Position numbers and translations under genes: made by a program. A model generated the notes under the pieces. It searched no databases. It was not told the DNA's origin and worked only from the letters and a program-made list of their open reading frames with translations. Positions 22,241-34,392 of a stretch of DNA of 64,000 bases are shown here, in pieces (within the stretch, counting starts at the first letter, position 1; every line of letters begins with the position of its first letter). Source of the DNA: Sphagnum compactum (Eukaryota; Bryophyta; Sphagnopsida; Sphagnales); NCBI GenBank assembly GCA_965153455.1, contig OZ234494.1:8184001-8248000 (forward strand). The letters run 5' to 3'.

Positions 22241-23088
22241 TGTCTGTCGAGGTCCTAAAACGGGATCTGTCCGTCTGTCGAGGTCCTAAAACCCAGATCC
22301 CGTCTGTCTGTCTGTCGAGGTCCTGAAACCCAGATCTCGTCTGTCCGCCTGTCCATCTGTCTTAAACCCCTAAACCACATCCCCAAGAAGAAGAAGAAAA
22401 ACAAGACGAGGTCCTGAAACGAACGAGGTCCTCAAAACCTTCGAGGACCTGAACCGAGGTGGCCAGTACCCGGTCCAAAACTCGAGACGGACTTGAAACG
22501 AGGTTCCCAAAAAGAAAACCCGTCGTTGGGGACCTGAAACGAGGTCCTCAGAAAAAAAACCCGTCGTTGGGGACCTGAAACGAGGTCCTTAGAAAGGCCA
22601 AAAAAAACAGCGACCAGGGCAGCCGCTGCGGGGGGCCGGGCGAGGTGCCACGGGTGGCTGGAGTGGCGTAGCCACGGGTCACAACACTCGTTGCTATAAT
22701 TACTCTGGAACCTTGTGCATCAAATGTTGAGTTTCAGCATTTCATACTGAGATTTAATACAATTTCCTTACTTTGTGAATACGGCTAAAAGAGAGGGTGA
22801 AGACAGGTTGACGTTCTGGACAACTCTATTTTTTCAAGAAACTGGAACCCACAATTCTTTGATTTGAACTTTCAAAGAGTCAATTGGAGTCCGGTAACAA
22901 AATCAAAATACCTTCACGATATTGGGGGTAACTTTTAACGAGTCTTGATATTGTATTGACATTTGAACATACCAGCCTGATCTGAGTATCAGATTTTTTT
23001 AGGGTTTTTTTTTCCCCCCTTGCATACCAGGCAGGTACTGGTATTGGGTACTTTAAAAAACTTTCATACCAATCTGGTCTTGATATAA

Positions 23089-23470
23089 GAGCATCTCCAG
23101 CGGTGCTCAGTATGTGACCCTGAGAAAAGATTTTAAACATCCAAGTTTAGTTATGTACTCTTTTGCAACTCCACCAATAAAACTGAAACTGGGACAGCAA
23201 ATAGGTGGGGGACTACTAATAGCAAACCACATGGACCAATCATTATGATGGACAAATCAGAAACACTGAGACAGCAGTTAGATCATATTTATTACACTCT
23301 TTTCTCTGCAGGTGCACAGCGCTGCTGCGCCTCCCTCGTATGAGCCACGGTAACGTGCGCAATTATGCTGAGCCAAACCATTTTTTCCTGAGTCAAACCG
23401 GTACAGGGTGGATTTTCTTCATCCGTTTTTACTGTGCAGGATCACATACTGAGCACCGCTGGAGATGCTC
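23089..23470. mobile_element. PIF/Harbinger-like MITE, copy 2 (382 bp)
   Basis: Terminal inverted repeats of about 35 bp: GAGCATCTCCAGCGGTGCTC then AGTATGTGACCCTG on the left, and the near-exact reverse complement (CAGGATCACATACTGAGCAC then CGCTGGAGATGCTC) on the right. The left flank is TAA; the right flank is TCTAA, so the target duplication is not exact here. The interior matches copy 1 in inverted orientation (CATCCAAGTTTAGTTATGTA, CTTTTGCAACTCCACC, GACTACTAATAGCAAACCAC, GGACCAATCA). Non-coding. Confidence 0.85.
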
Positions 23471-26400
23471 TCTAAGGCCGGTATTGCCTCATCTCACACC
23501 AGACTGGTAGGGTATATAACCTTGCTACCAGTGTTGATACCCGGTGTTGACTGGTTAGTGCTTTTTATAATATCCACTGGGTAAGGTTTTTTCTTTTTTG
23601 AAAAAAAAACACACAACTCAGACCACAAAGGTTATCAGTATCAATATCAATTCTGTTGGTTGCTGGCTAGGTTATCAAAAAATGGAGTGCTAACCGTTGG
23701 TTACGCATAAGGATAGGTTATCAAATAACCAGTTATAACCGCCTGTTATCCTACTGGTCATCATCAGCCAGTTATAAGGTTTTTTAGAATTTTAAATTCT
23801 GTATGTAATTTTTGTGTGTGTTAGTGTGTGAAGATTAATAACCTACCTGGATGATAATCAGGTGTCATCCAAGCAAGTTATTAGATATTTGAAAATTCAA
23901 TATCAGGCAGTTATCAACGCAACCAGTTATTAAAAAATATATATATGTCAACAACCGACTTGATAACCGGGGTCAAAAACTCAATAACCGGCCAACACTG
24001 GGTTGATACCGAGTGCAGGCGAGGCCTATATATCCAACCCTGGTTTGAACTCATCAACCCACCATACTTTTAGTGGTCGAAGCTCAAAGTGGGGATTTTT
24101 ATTCACAAAAGAAGAATACAATTGGGTTTGCCCAAAAACAAAAATTGGTAAATTTCATGCAATTCAACTGCAATATTTGCACCCAATTCAAGCCTTCCAC
24201 AAGTAAACATAGTACATACATGCAAACAAAATTTTCATTCATCTATTTCTTTATTTATTTATTTGCTAGGTACCAAATTTCCAACTACCCATTCTTCTAT
24301 TATAGTTTTTGGACAGACATGGAACATGATGAGTCCACATTTAGTGCACTTTTTCTTTTTTTTTTCCCTTTTTCACCTCAACTATTGCAAGTAAGTTGTG
24401 GAATACAATCATACTATATGTGGTTGAATGGTTTTTTTGCACATGTTGTAGATGAATGAATGAATGAATGATTGGGGGAATTCCTATTTGGTGAGCTGTA
24501 GAAAAAGGCCAATTAAACCATTCATGGGTTTTTTTTAATTTTTAATTTGGTTTCAAAAGTTTGGCAATTCTTTTTCAGTTTTTTGGGGTAAAACCAGTCA
24601 TATTTCCACTTTTAAAACAAAAAAAAATCCAAAACAATTGTCACCAAGTGGTGAAGATTCAACACATACACACGTTACTAAATTTTAAAAAAAAAAAACC
24701 CTAGCTCAAAACCCTAGCTCATATATTTGTGCATAAATTGATTTTTAAATTGATTGTGTGTTGTATACTAGGTATAGGGTTACGAGTTTGTCAAGTTGGG
24801 TTATTAAGAAATTGTTTCCAAGAGTGTTCACCTTCACAATCTAAAAGGTTTCAACTTCTTCCTCCATACTTGAATTGCATCAATTAAAATTTACAAAATG
24901 AAAGTTAGGTACACAAATCAAACCCTAATTTTGAATCCATTTTATCTTTTGGTTTATAAAGTATCCAAATGAGAACAAAATTCTTTAACCTTTATTCATA
25001 TAGTTTTAAAATTGTGTTAGAATTGTCCCTTGCAGATTTTTTCCCTCATCATTCCATTTTTTGACCACAAACATTATTTTGCAGAATCTTCAATCTCAGT
25101 CCAAAACATGTGCCACATCATACATACACATGCCTACATAATTGCCCCTTTGAATTTCACTTCCACTACACCTATACTTTTTTGACCATGCCTCAACCCA
25201 ACAGAAAGCTTCAGATTTTTATTTTTTTTCCCTGGAAAATTCAAACCTTCGAAAAATGAAAAAAAAAAGGTGGGTATTTGAAATTTTTAGTCACCATATT
25301 TTTTAGTAAATAAAAATAAAAATTGCAAAATTTCTATATTAGTTCCAATAGGTAGCCAATAACTAGAAGGATACTTTAAAAAAATTCTTATTTTCATATC
25401 TAGTTTCTAGCCAAATTTGACTAAATATTCTTATCAATTATCCTCACTTTGGTTGCATCACAAATTGAAATTTAAAACACAAACAAAATTCACTTCATGT
25501 TATGTTCATAGTGCAAGATAGTAGCCCACAATTAGATAGATATAATGTCTTTTCACAAAATAAGTTTTGAAGATGCAAATCAAAAATTTACACACATGTG
25601 AAAATTTACATTTAAAGTTGTTCAAAGAAATTCCTTCCACCCATTATTTATATGTCTACATGTTTATGTCTCCACATTTTTCTTTTTGGTTACCATGTGA
25701 GATAAATTCCATGGCTTGCCTAACTTAATTACACTTCAATGTTCATTACAAATCACATATTTCAAACATTGTTGTAAAAACATTAAAACATTTCTATGAC
25801 ACAATTTCAACATTACATTCAATTTTTTCAAAATTTAAAACACGTAAATTACATTATAAAACAAACAAGATTGATGTTGATATAAAATTAGTTGACAAAA
25901 TTGAAAGATGATATTTTCTACATAGATCCCAAGCTATTTTGTAATGCAACATTTTAGAAGATGGTAGATTTTGATTACATGATTACATAGATTGATGCAT
26001 GAAAAACTAGGTTGAAAACCTTTAAGTGGGTTTTGACCTTTATTCATGCAAAAGTGTGATACAAGACAAGATAGATGGTAAATTAGCTCCTTTCATAGTC
26101 AAACATTAAGTCTTTCTCAACTTTCATTAGTATGAAAAGTCAGATCATTACCCATTGGCATTTGAAACTATGTGAAGTCAAATTCTTGAAATGTTGTGAA
26201 TCCATTCATTGTTTTGAACTTAAAGGTCAAAAGACAAGTTGTTCAACACACTTGGCAATTGAAAATCGTGGAAAGTTATGACAATTATAACAAAAGTATT
26301 CATGAAAGGATAGACAATGGGGAATTGAATGTATATTTATAACGTAAAAATTATAAAGCACATTCTAAAAACATAAGACTACAAGAAGGTTATGTGAGTT

Positions 26401-29400
26401 GTAAAATGAAGTTTATAAAATCAAAGTAAAATAAAATGTTGTAGGGCATTACAAAATAATCAACAAATTTTGAAAAAGCTTTGTGAAAAAATCATTGTTG
26501 CGAACCTAACTTTGGGTTCGTGACAAAGGTTTGGGCAAGAATGTAAGGATAATAGGTTGAAAATGAGAAGAAAACATCCTTTGCTTCAAACACTCTCACA
26601 TGAGTATATGAAAAAACAAGGGAACAAACCACAACATTCCCAAGTGAATTCTCACTTTGGGAATTAAAAGTCTCAAGGTGTCTTGAATCTTTTAAGAAAC
26701 AAGGTGTAAAAGACCAAGCATTGTTCAAATTGGCCTTCTTTAAACTTTGAAAAGATCCTAAAACTTATTACAATATAATGGGGTCACATTTTCAATTATA
26801 ACAATGATTGTGGCCATTAAAAGGTCAGAAATCAAATTGCCATAATGATGTTCAATTACTTAAATGATGATATGAAAAGTCAAATCACCTTTGGTTGAAA
26901 AATTTGATATCTGATTGAAATTCTTTTTTCAAGAGCTAAAAATTTTCCTTTGAAAGCTCTTGATTTGAATGTGAAATGAAAAAGTAATAAGTTCCAAAGA
27001 TGTAAGAGACAATTTCAACACTCTCACTTGGGAATCCCCAAAAACTTTAATGACCATTTCCATGTAGCCTTATGGGGGATATGGAAAGTATATTATAAGG
27101 AGGTTGTTGGTGCCTCATCCCAAGTCCAAGGAATGGTGAGTCTCATGTGAGTATGAATTAGCCCATGTTCTGTTAATGCACACTTTTGATTTCAAAATGA
27201 ACTAATCACCCTTTTTTTGGATTGTGTAGTTTGGCATGTTCATGAATTCAATTTTTTTTAATCCTATCCCAAAGTTTGCACACCTTTTTTCTTGTTGGCA
27301 GTTTGGTAGTTTGCTTTGGGTTTGCATTCTATTACAAAGTCAAGAATTTAAAAAGGTTTTTACTACTGATACTATTTGAAAAACTTAAGAGTGTGTCAGA
27401 TACTTCAACACAAATAATGCAAATGATATAATTTCAACATAAAGGCTAGCAATATCAACAAAGTTTTGCAATGACAAAACATTGACATATAAGCGAACAT
27501 GTTCTTAAAAAAACTACAAATTGGTGGACTATTGCAAACCAAAAAAAAAAAAACTAGTGACATGAAGCTTTATCAAAAACATACATGACAAAACATGTTT
27601 TGTGTTTGATGCTCATGACTACGTGGCAAAGTTAAAATAATGATGTTTGTCTTATTAAATAACAACTTGTGAAGTGTGAATTTACAGATGTAGGGGTTTT
27701 AGATTCCATAATTATTTGCCACCTTGCATATTCCTAACATACTTTTTATTGATAACTTCATTTTAATAATACATGTTAATATTAGGTGTGATTAAAACTT
27801 AAATATCATAAATGTCAAGAGTGGTCAAGCCCACTGTAATCAAACATCACCTTTTAAATGAAAAGATAAACAAACGCAAGACATAATGATCATGAAAAAT
27901 TGTTCCTTTTTTGAAAGTGAAAGATGTAACCGCAAAACTTCTATTCATTATATTTTCAAATTCCAAAGTGTTAACCAATCACAAAGCTATTAAACTTTTT
28001 CACTCTAAAACTATTAATATGTTTTTTCAATGCCAAGTTTTTTGTGCAAATCTAACAAACCACTCTTTTAGCAACTTGCATTCCACAACTTTGGTTGAAA
28101 ACAATTCCTTTGGTGTTTTTCAAAAATTATTTTGGTTCCAAGTAAACTTGTTACCTCATAAATACCCACTTTTACAATCTTTTAGGTTTTTGGGACTTGT
28201 AATAGTATGCTTAACCATGAGAAACCTTGAGATAGACTGAACTTTGAATGAAGAAGGTAGACCATGTTGTGCCTTACTAAAATTAATCAATGTTTTTTTT
28301 AGTTTTCATTCCAGCAATACTAGGTTAGAATTTTCATATCATGTATTTGTATAAGCAAGCATATTGAAATGATCAAACTATCATCAAGAAGACTTTTTGT
28401 AGAACATGGGCAATTGTAAAAATAGACACATTCGTAATTATTGTCAATGTCTTACAAAATTAATAATGGTTTGAAAATCATTATTGGACAAGTTCAATGA
28501 TTAATTTGATGGGTTTAAAGCAATGTTGTGAATGTGTGTGGTTTTTTATGTACATGATGGGTAAATGTAAGTGTCTAACTTTCATTCACATTCATGTAGG
28601 TGCATAGCCTTGGACATGTAAGTGTAAAATTGTGTTTAAGGTTATTTCTTTCTATTCAAAATAGGGTAAATGTAAATGTAAAAATGTAAAAAACATGTTT
28701 ATATAGTTTTACATAGGGCATAAAATTTTATATAAGTAAAATAAATAAATGAACAAAACATAATACAACATATGCAATTTTACATTTTGGTATTCAATCT
28801 ATAAATTCATTCCTTCATTCTCCATCTAGATGTATTATGTGTTGAAATAGAATCCCAAAAAAATATGGTTCACAAATAATATTTGCAACCACATCTTTCT
28901 AAATAAGGTTGAAATTTTACAATTTGCATTAACTTGGAACCAATATTAATCCACAAGTTCCTTTCTCAAAGAAAAATCTCTCAACAGAAAAACAATGCAA
29001 AAATTTTCATTTCATTTCATTTCATTTATCCTTAAAAGCTTTGGCATCTAAACTTGTTGACACCTACCAAATGATGACATGTGGCATGAATACTTGTTAT
29101 TTTTGGAAATTTGATATAAATTTTTTTTCGGTTATACCAAATAGCTCACGACGATGTTGCTTATTGATCAAATTGAAATCATCTCAGCCATTCACAATAT
29201 TTGTTTCATTCTCTTCATTGGCACATGGTATTGTATTTGATCACTTTGTTGTGTTCAATGCTCTTCCCTCAATAAGGTGTAACCCAATCGACTTTATGAG
29301 TGTTGGGTGGGTATTAACTTTTGTCTCATAACCACCTATTCCGATTCTCAATTATTTTAAATTTAAGAATCAAGACAATTTTCGTTTTCAAAAAAAAAAA

Positions 29401-30189
29401 AAAAAAAAAAACATACCTTGTCCAACTCTTTATCTTTATTTTCCTTCATGTGTAACCGGTTTTTTCACAACTAGTTCTTAATTAACTCATTCATATTCAT
29501 TGGTTATATATAAATTGGTTCTTTAATTTTACTTTAAGATTTTAGGATTAAAATCTAAATATTTTTTCAAAATTTCATAGGTCAAAAACAAATCCACAAG
29601 GTTCATTACAAAACTCTAATATCGAAACAAAAATTATGTGATCTCCCTAAACCTAAAGCCTACCTCCACCCTAAGACTCTAAACCTTAACCAACCCTAGA
29701 TTCCTTACTCCTAAACTCATAAGAATCAAACCCAGGGGTTATTCTTATAATATATTTGAATATCGAAAATTAAAAATTAAAAAAAAAAATTATTAATGAA
29801 CTGGGTATCTCAAATTTGATATCCAAAAATCTGGGTATCTTTAACCCTTGTATCACCCTAAGTGAACTTCAGTTGGTTCTTGGACCGATAACCCCGATTG
29901 AGCGCTAGGTCAAATCTGAACCAGGGTTTTGGTACCTGCCCAACACTGGTCTTTATGCTCTTGGACACTCTCATGTAGGCATTGTTTCATTGTCTTCGAG
30001 AGTGACGACCAAAGGCCTAGAAATGCAAGATTTCAAGCTTCCCCGAATTATGGGCATCCATACATTCATTTCCTTAGAATGGGCATCAATATGTCTTCTT
30101 CACAAAGAAATACAAGTGAGATGTGGTTGGGGTTTAGGATTGACTGACTGACCCCCCAAAACCCTAAAGATTCTCTGCTACATGTCCAC
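23471..30189. other. AT-rich intergenic DNA, no gene seen
   Basis: About 6.7 kb. From 23480 to 24050 it carries imperfect GGTTATCA/AACCGG-type direct and inverted words (for example GGTTATCAAA, CCGGTTAT-like blocks) that look like the body of an old element without clear ends. The remainder is AT-rich with poly-A runs (29390-29411). Open frames (e.g. 24073-24459, 27911-28240, 29041-29331) show AT-driven amino-acid composition and no recognisable domain. Confidence 0.5.
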
Positions 30190-33100
30190 CTAAGGGCAGT
30201 TGGGATTTTGCCCAGGCCCACCGTAATAGAAGAAGTTGCCCCAGGTACTGTTAGACCCACTTTGTATATCATAGCAATTGGGATGCTCTGCAAATGTTTG
30301 CAAGCCCGCCACAACACTCCTCAGCACATTAGTGCTATCCACAAACTCAACGTTGCGCATGTAACTTGCCTCCCCATATCCTGCTTCTGCAAATTGACCA
30401 CTGCCCATAACAGTGGTTGTGTGATTTCCTTGTGGCTTTGAGTTCACAACTTCACCTCCCCATTCCAACAACGATGCACTCCCTGCCAGATGAGTGAAAA
30501 TAAATGCTGGCCAGTAGCCCACAATGGTACTCTCCCCGAGCAGCATCCACCAGTGCCCTGTATGTGGATCCTGCAGGCAAAGTGGACACACAGCTGCCTC
30601 ATTCAGCAACCTTTCTTTCTTTTGCTTCAGCACCCCTGCTACTACGAGGACCAATTGGTATGAAAATTCCTAAAAGTATGCAATACCAGGTCCCAACGGG
30701 AATGTTCAAAAGTTGATACCAGACCAACGATGGTTTAGATAGACCACTTACTTTCCAGATCAGAACACGCATATCATATTGGGAGCCACCGTAGCTTGAA
30801 ACTGGGGATATTGCAGCACCTATTGCAACTGCATTACTTGTTTGTACAAATCCCGAGCAGAGCAGGTTGTAGCAGCCTGTTGTTTGATATCCGTCTGCCT
30901 GCAACAATCAAATGAGGGATCAGTCAAGTCGTGTATGAGATCTGTCTGCAAAATTAAGTTGCTATGTCCTACCTCTAGACCACAACAATAAGCAAAAGTG
31001 AGAAACTGGAACTTTTTGCCTCGGTGTGTGTCCCTATCTGAAACAATTCACAAGGCCAAGAATTAAGTGCTCCAAAACAGTTAATGTATCATTTTTAAAC
31101 TGCATGCATGTTTATGCTGTTATGCTCTTAAAAGATGTGTCCTAAAACCCTAAACCCTAAACCCAATATCCAGATCCAAGCACGAAACCAGTTTGGTAAG
31201 AAAATCCTTGCGCTTCAAATCTTGGCTAGAGTTCATGGAAAATGTTGAGAAATAAAATTATGAACCCACCGTCCAATAAGTGAAAAACCGTGGGTTGTTG
31301 TCACCATACAGATCTGGGCTCACCTGCACATCAGGTGCAACAAAATTGACATAGAGATTGCTATTGGACCCAGGACCAAAAACCTGTCATAAAAACAGAG
31401 GAATCTACAAATGGCCTAGGGAACAGATGAAGTAACTTTTGGGATCACTGCTTACATAAGAACATGTTGGTAGAGTTACAGTTTTGCATATGCTTAGTAA
31501 AGCTAGCTAGACCTTTGACTCCACCTCAAATATGTGAAATTACTAAGATACAAATAAAGACTTTATGTGGGTTTTAGTTCCACATCTCCACACTAATATC
31601 ATTGGAGGAACAAATGACTCACTTGCCAGCCTGCCTCAATGCTATTAAGGTCACTAGTGAATGAACCAGCTAGAACCCAGATTTGTGACAAGCTGAATTC
31701 ACTGGCAACTTCTACACTTGGGCTCCACACATTCATGGTGACTTGTGCCCCATTATATGCATCCCCTTGCATGTACGCTATTGCATGCTGTTTCCAATTC
31801 ACCCCCCACCCCCAATCCACCACACACCCTCAGGATGTCACACACTGTCATTTTTTTCCTAATAGTTGTGCAGGAAGTTCAACAGGGTTTAGGGTTTTTT
31901 TAGGAAGTTCAACAGACAAACACAAGATCACCTCATGTGAGCTTTGTAGAATTGTAGCTGAACTAGGCTTTGGAACTGCAGACAGGCCACCCTTTTTCTT
32001 TCTGTAGTTATGAATTGAACCTGCTTGAAGAATGTCTTTGGCTAATGTCCGGCGCACAGGGATTGTGCCAATGGGGCACTCACCACTTTCATGCCATATT
32101 TGCTTTTGAGTTAATAATGTCCCACTCTTGAAGGTTTTCAGAATTGCAGGTGGTCTCTGCAAAATTTAAACCACAATCACACAGGTTTGAAGGATTAATC
32201 ATGATCCGAGAATGTTAATAGACAAATTGGTGAGGTTTGGGTACTAGAAGAAACCCATTACAGACCAATGGTTGGAACAATAATTCTCATTTGTGAAAGA
32301 GTTGGGGGACAATTTAAAGCATACCTCAATTGTATGGTTTTTTAGGAGAGGGTGGTCAAAGGCAGGTTGTGAAGTGCTTAAGACACAATCAATGAGGTCC
32401 CCATCAAGACTCTGTCCGCAAGCCAAAAAAAAAACCCCATCACAAATCCATCAGAAACTTAAGCATCATAATTTTCTGTGAGCCCAAATTAATTCAAGAC
32501 TGATAAGGTGAAAGCAAGCACCTGCCATCAATCAAGACCAGGATCTACCTCTCATCTCCTCACTGGGAAAACAAAAAAGACAACCTACTCATGTGTCAGG
32601 ATACCACGTCTCTCTTTGCATCCGTTGCAAAATAAACACTTTGATCTTGGAATCTCCCTTTGACATACTATTGATTTCTTTTGACTATTCTTATAATACT
32701 CAGTAGGAGGATCGGAAAAGGATGGCAATTTATTTAACACTTCCTAAGCAGACCTCTAGATCACTTGTTCTCTCTAACATTAACAACTCAACCACATTCC
32801 TCATAACTCAACCAAATGATTGTTCTTCCTAAAACAAAAATTCAGCATGGATATTCTTTGTACACAAATCAACCACAATTCTTCATTAACTTGAGATTCT
32901 CTTTGGAGTTGGGACCCATAGTGATCCAACAAAAATATCCGTCTCAGGATAACCTAATCCTGTAACTGGGCTTTACAGCAATGTTGCCTGGAATCACATG
33001 GACTAACGTGAAGCTCCTTCACATGAATCTCTAGGAAAGAAAGCACAACAAACAGAAATGTAGCCTGCAATCACATGGACTAACATGAAGCTTCTTCACA

Positions 33101-33618
33101 TGAATCTCTAGGAAAGAACACACAACAAACATAGAGGAAGAAGAATGGAGCAGCTCGCTGCTGGAAAACACTATGAGAAAGAATTCCAAGAGAAAGAGAA
33201 CAGAAGAGAAGAACCCAAGAGAAACAACAACAGAAGAGAAGAATGAGAAAGGATTCCAAGAGAAGACGACAGAAGAGAAGAACCCAAGAGAAGAGAACAG
33301 AAGAATTCCAAGAGGAGAGAGAAAGGGTAGCTGTTGTAGTACCTGGATCGTTTTGACGGGAGGTTTATTCAGTCTGTGAAGCTCTCTGTAGATTCTGGCG
33401 GTGAGCTTCCTCTTGTTGTTGTTGTTGTTTACTCCCGCAAGGTTGTTACCTTGGGAATTGCTGGCAATGTCGAGAGTTGACACGGCAATGTCTGCTGGTG
33501 AAGGATGAAGAAGTATAGCGAGTGACAAGGTGCATGAATAGAACAGCAAGCTGATCACTAGTTGAATCCACATTCCTTTCATCATGCAGCTCAGAGGCTT
33601 GCTTCTTCTAGCAACCAT
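30190..33618 (-). CDS. Neprosin-domain secreted protein, seven exons, 464 residues
   Basis: Exons on the minus strand: 33618-33343, 32411-32325, 32156-31932, 31787-31623, 31383-31270, 30898-30752 and 30570-30190 (TAG). All introns are phase 0 with GT...AG borders. A signal-anchor-like hydrophobic segment (about residues 17-37) precedes the neprosin activation-peptide region, with [20 protein letters not shown] and [14 protein letters not shown]. The neprosin domain then follows: [96 protein letters not shown] and the classic ending [10 protein letters not shown]. Nepenthes neprosin is a prolyl endopeptidase using two glutamates; the Glu of SIEAGW (about 247) and of WGGEV (about 378) are the likely equivalents. 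The function of most plant members is unknown. The gene looks intact. Other in-frame ATGs exist within the first 15 codons. Confidence 0.93.
31141..31164. repeat. Short interstitial telomere-like repeat
   Basis: CCTAAAACCCTAAACCCTAA followed by ACCC, about three plant-type telomere units, inside an intron of the neprosin gene. Confidence 0.85.
32984..33134. repeat. 77-bp tandem duplication in neprosin intron 1
   Basis: Two adjacent copies begin at the AATCACATGGACTAAC block (32992 and 33069). They share TGAAGCT.CTTCACATGAAT and CTCTAGGAAAGAA, then a CACAACAAACA end. Few differences, so fairly recent. Confidence 0.85.
33173..33330. repeat. Purine-rich tandem repeat in neprosin intron 1
   Basis: Imperfect repeats of ACAGAAGAGAAGAACCCAAG and GGATTCCAAGAGAAG, nearly all purine on the plus strand (pyrimidine on the transcribed strand). 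They lie just inside the first intron of the gene. The pyrimidine-rich RNA strand keeps a long false frame open (downstream of exon 1). Confidence 0.85.
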
Positions 33619-33893
33619 CTCTCACAACAAGTCAGCTACATCAGCATCTCAGCTCGGAGAATTCACAACAAAACCTCAACAAAAACCCAAAACAAATTCA
33701 ACTCGAAATGAGAAAAAAAAAAAAAAAAACACACCACTTAGGGGGAATGAAAATGTGAAGATGGAGCAGGAGGAGTGCTCCAGATGGAGAATTTATAGGG
33801 AGAAAAGTTGGAATTCTCGGTGACTCGGGAGAATCGAATGGTGTCGCAGTGTGTTCGCTGGAAGATGGACTTGCCGCAGTCCCCAGCGCAAGT

Positions 33894-34156
33894 AACCTGT
33901 CTTCACCCTGTCTCTCTCTCTCGGCCTCCTTTCCCCATCCCCTCTTTCAGTGGTATCCGCAAAGTAAGGAAATTGTATTAAATCTCAGTATGAAATGCTG
34001 AAACTCAGCATTTAATGCACAATGTTCGAGAGTAATTATAGTACGTGCACAGGTAGGAGCACTGAAAATATACGTGGCCCCCAGTGTAGGCGCTCAAGAA
34101 AAACGGAAGGAAGACAGGATGAAACCCAGTTTACCACAAAAATTGATGGTTTTTTC
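33894..34156 (-). repeat. Dispersed repeat R, copy 2 (reverse), left arm of a foldback
   Basis: Uninterrupted reverse copy of the repeat at 21772-22812. It contains CTGTCTTCACCCTGTC, GGTATCCGCAAAGTAAGGAA, TCTCAGTATGAAATGCTGAA, GCATTTAATGCAC, GTAATTATAGTACGTGCACA and GACAGGATGAAACCCAG. It supplies the empty-site sequence for the Helitron-like insertion. Confidence 0.85.
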
Positions 34157-34246
34157 TGGAGTTTCACCCACATTGAATGCTAACTTGGTACTTTTGTTTT
34201 GCAAGGTTTTTTTTTTCAATCTCATCCTGTGGGGTGGGGAACCTCA

Positions 34247-34392
34247 GAAAACCATCAATTCTTGTGATAAACTGAGTTTCACCCTGACTCTCTTTTTTTC
34301 TTGAGCGCCTCCAGTGCTGCTTCACATGTTTTCACTACTCCTACCTGTACAGCTACTATAATTAGTTTCGAACCTTGCGCATTAAATGTTGG
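34247..34392 (+). repeat. Dispersed repeat R, copy 3 (forward), right arm of a foldback
   Basis: Runs AAAACCATCAATTC, AAACTGAGTTTCACCC, TTGAGCGCCTCCAGTGC, CTACCTGTACAGCTAC, TATAATTAG and GCGCATTAAATGTTGG. It pairs as an inverted repeat with 34010-34156 across a spacer of about 90 bp. It breaks off abruptly into C-rich repeats at 34392. Confidence 0.8.

Larger units (their letters stand above)
21885..22690 (+). mobile_element. Non-autonomous Helitron-like element, 806 bp
   Basis: The 5' end reads TCTTATATATAAAAGC and is preceded by A. The 3' end reads ...AACACTCG and is followed by T, so it sits between A and T with no target duplication, as Helitrons do. A short hairpin (GTGGCT...AGCCAC, 6-bp stem, 10-nt loop) lies about 15 nt from the 3' end, as in Helitrons. 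The last four bases CTCG differ at one position from the canonical CTRR. Both ends are also fixed by the interrupted host repeat, independently of these motifs. The interior has no coding capacity. It has short direct repeats (GTCTGTCTGTCGAGGTCCT, and GAGGTCCTCAGAAAA...CCCGTCGTTGGGGACCTG twice). Confidence 0.7.
21772..22812 (+). repeat. Dispersed repeat R, copy 1, split by an insertion
   Basis: The left part is 21772-21884: GGTAAATTGAGTTTCATCC, then CTGTCTTTC, TTTTCACTGCTC and TTACCTGTGCAA. The right part is 22691-22812: TTGCTATAATTACTC, then GCATCAAATGTTGAG, TTTCAGCATTTCATACTGAG, TTTCCTTACTTTG and GGGTGAAGACAGG. Both parts match uninterrupted copies at 33894-34156 (reverse) and, for the overlapping part, 34247-34392. 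The two parts are separated here by the 806-bp Helitron-like insertion. Confidence 0.85.

Noticed and set aside
24073-24459. 128-residue plus-strand frame
   Set aside because: Phe/Tyr-rich, in AT-rich DNA with a low-complexity T-run, no family and no splice context.
33173-33379. 68-residue plus-strand frame rich in Glu, Lys and Arg
   Set aside because: Product of the purine-rich tandem repeat in neprosin intron 1; not a gene.
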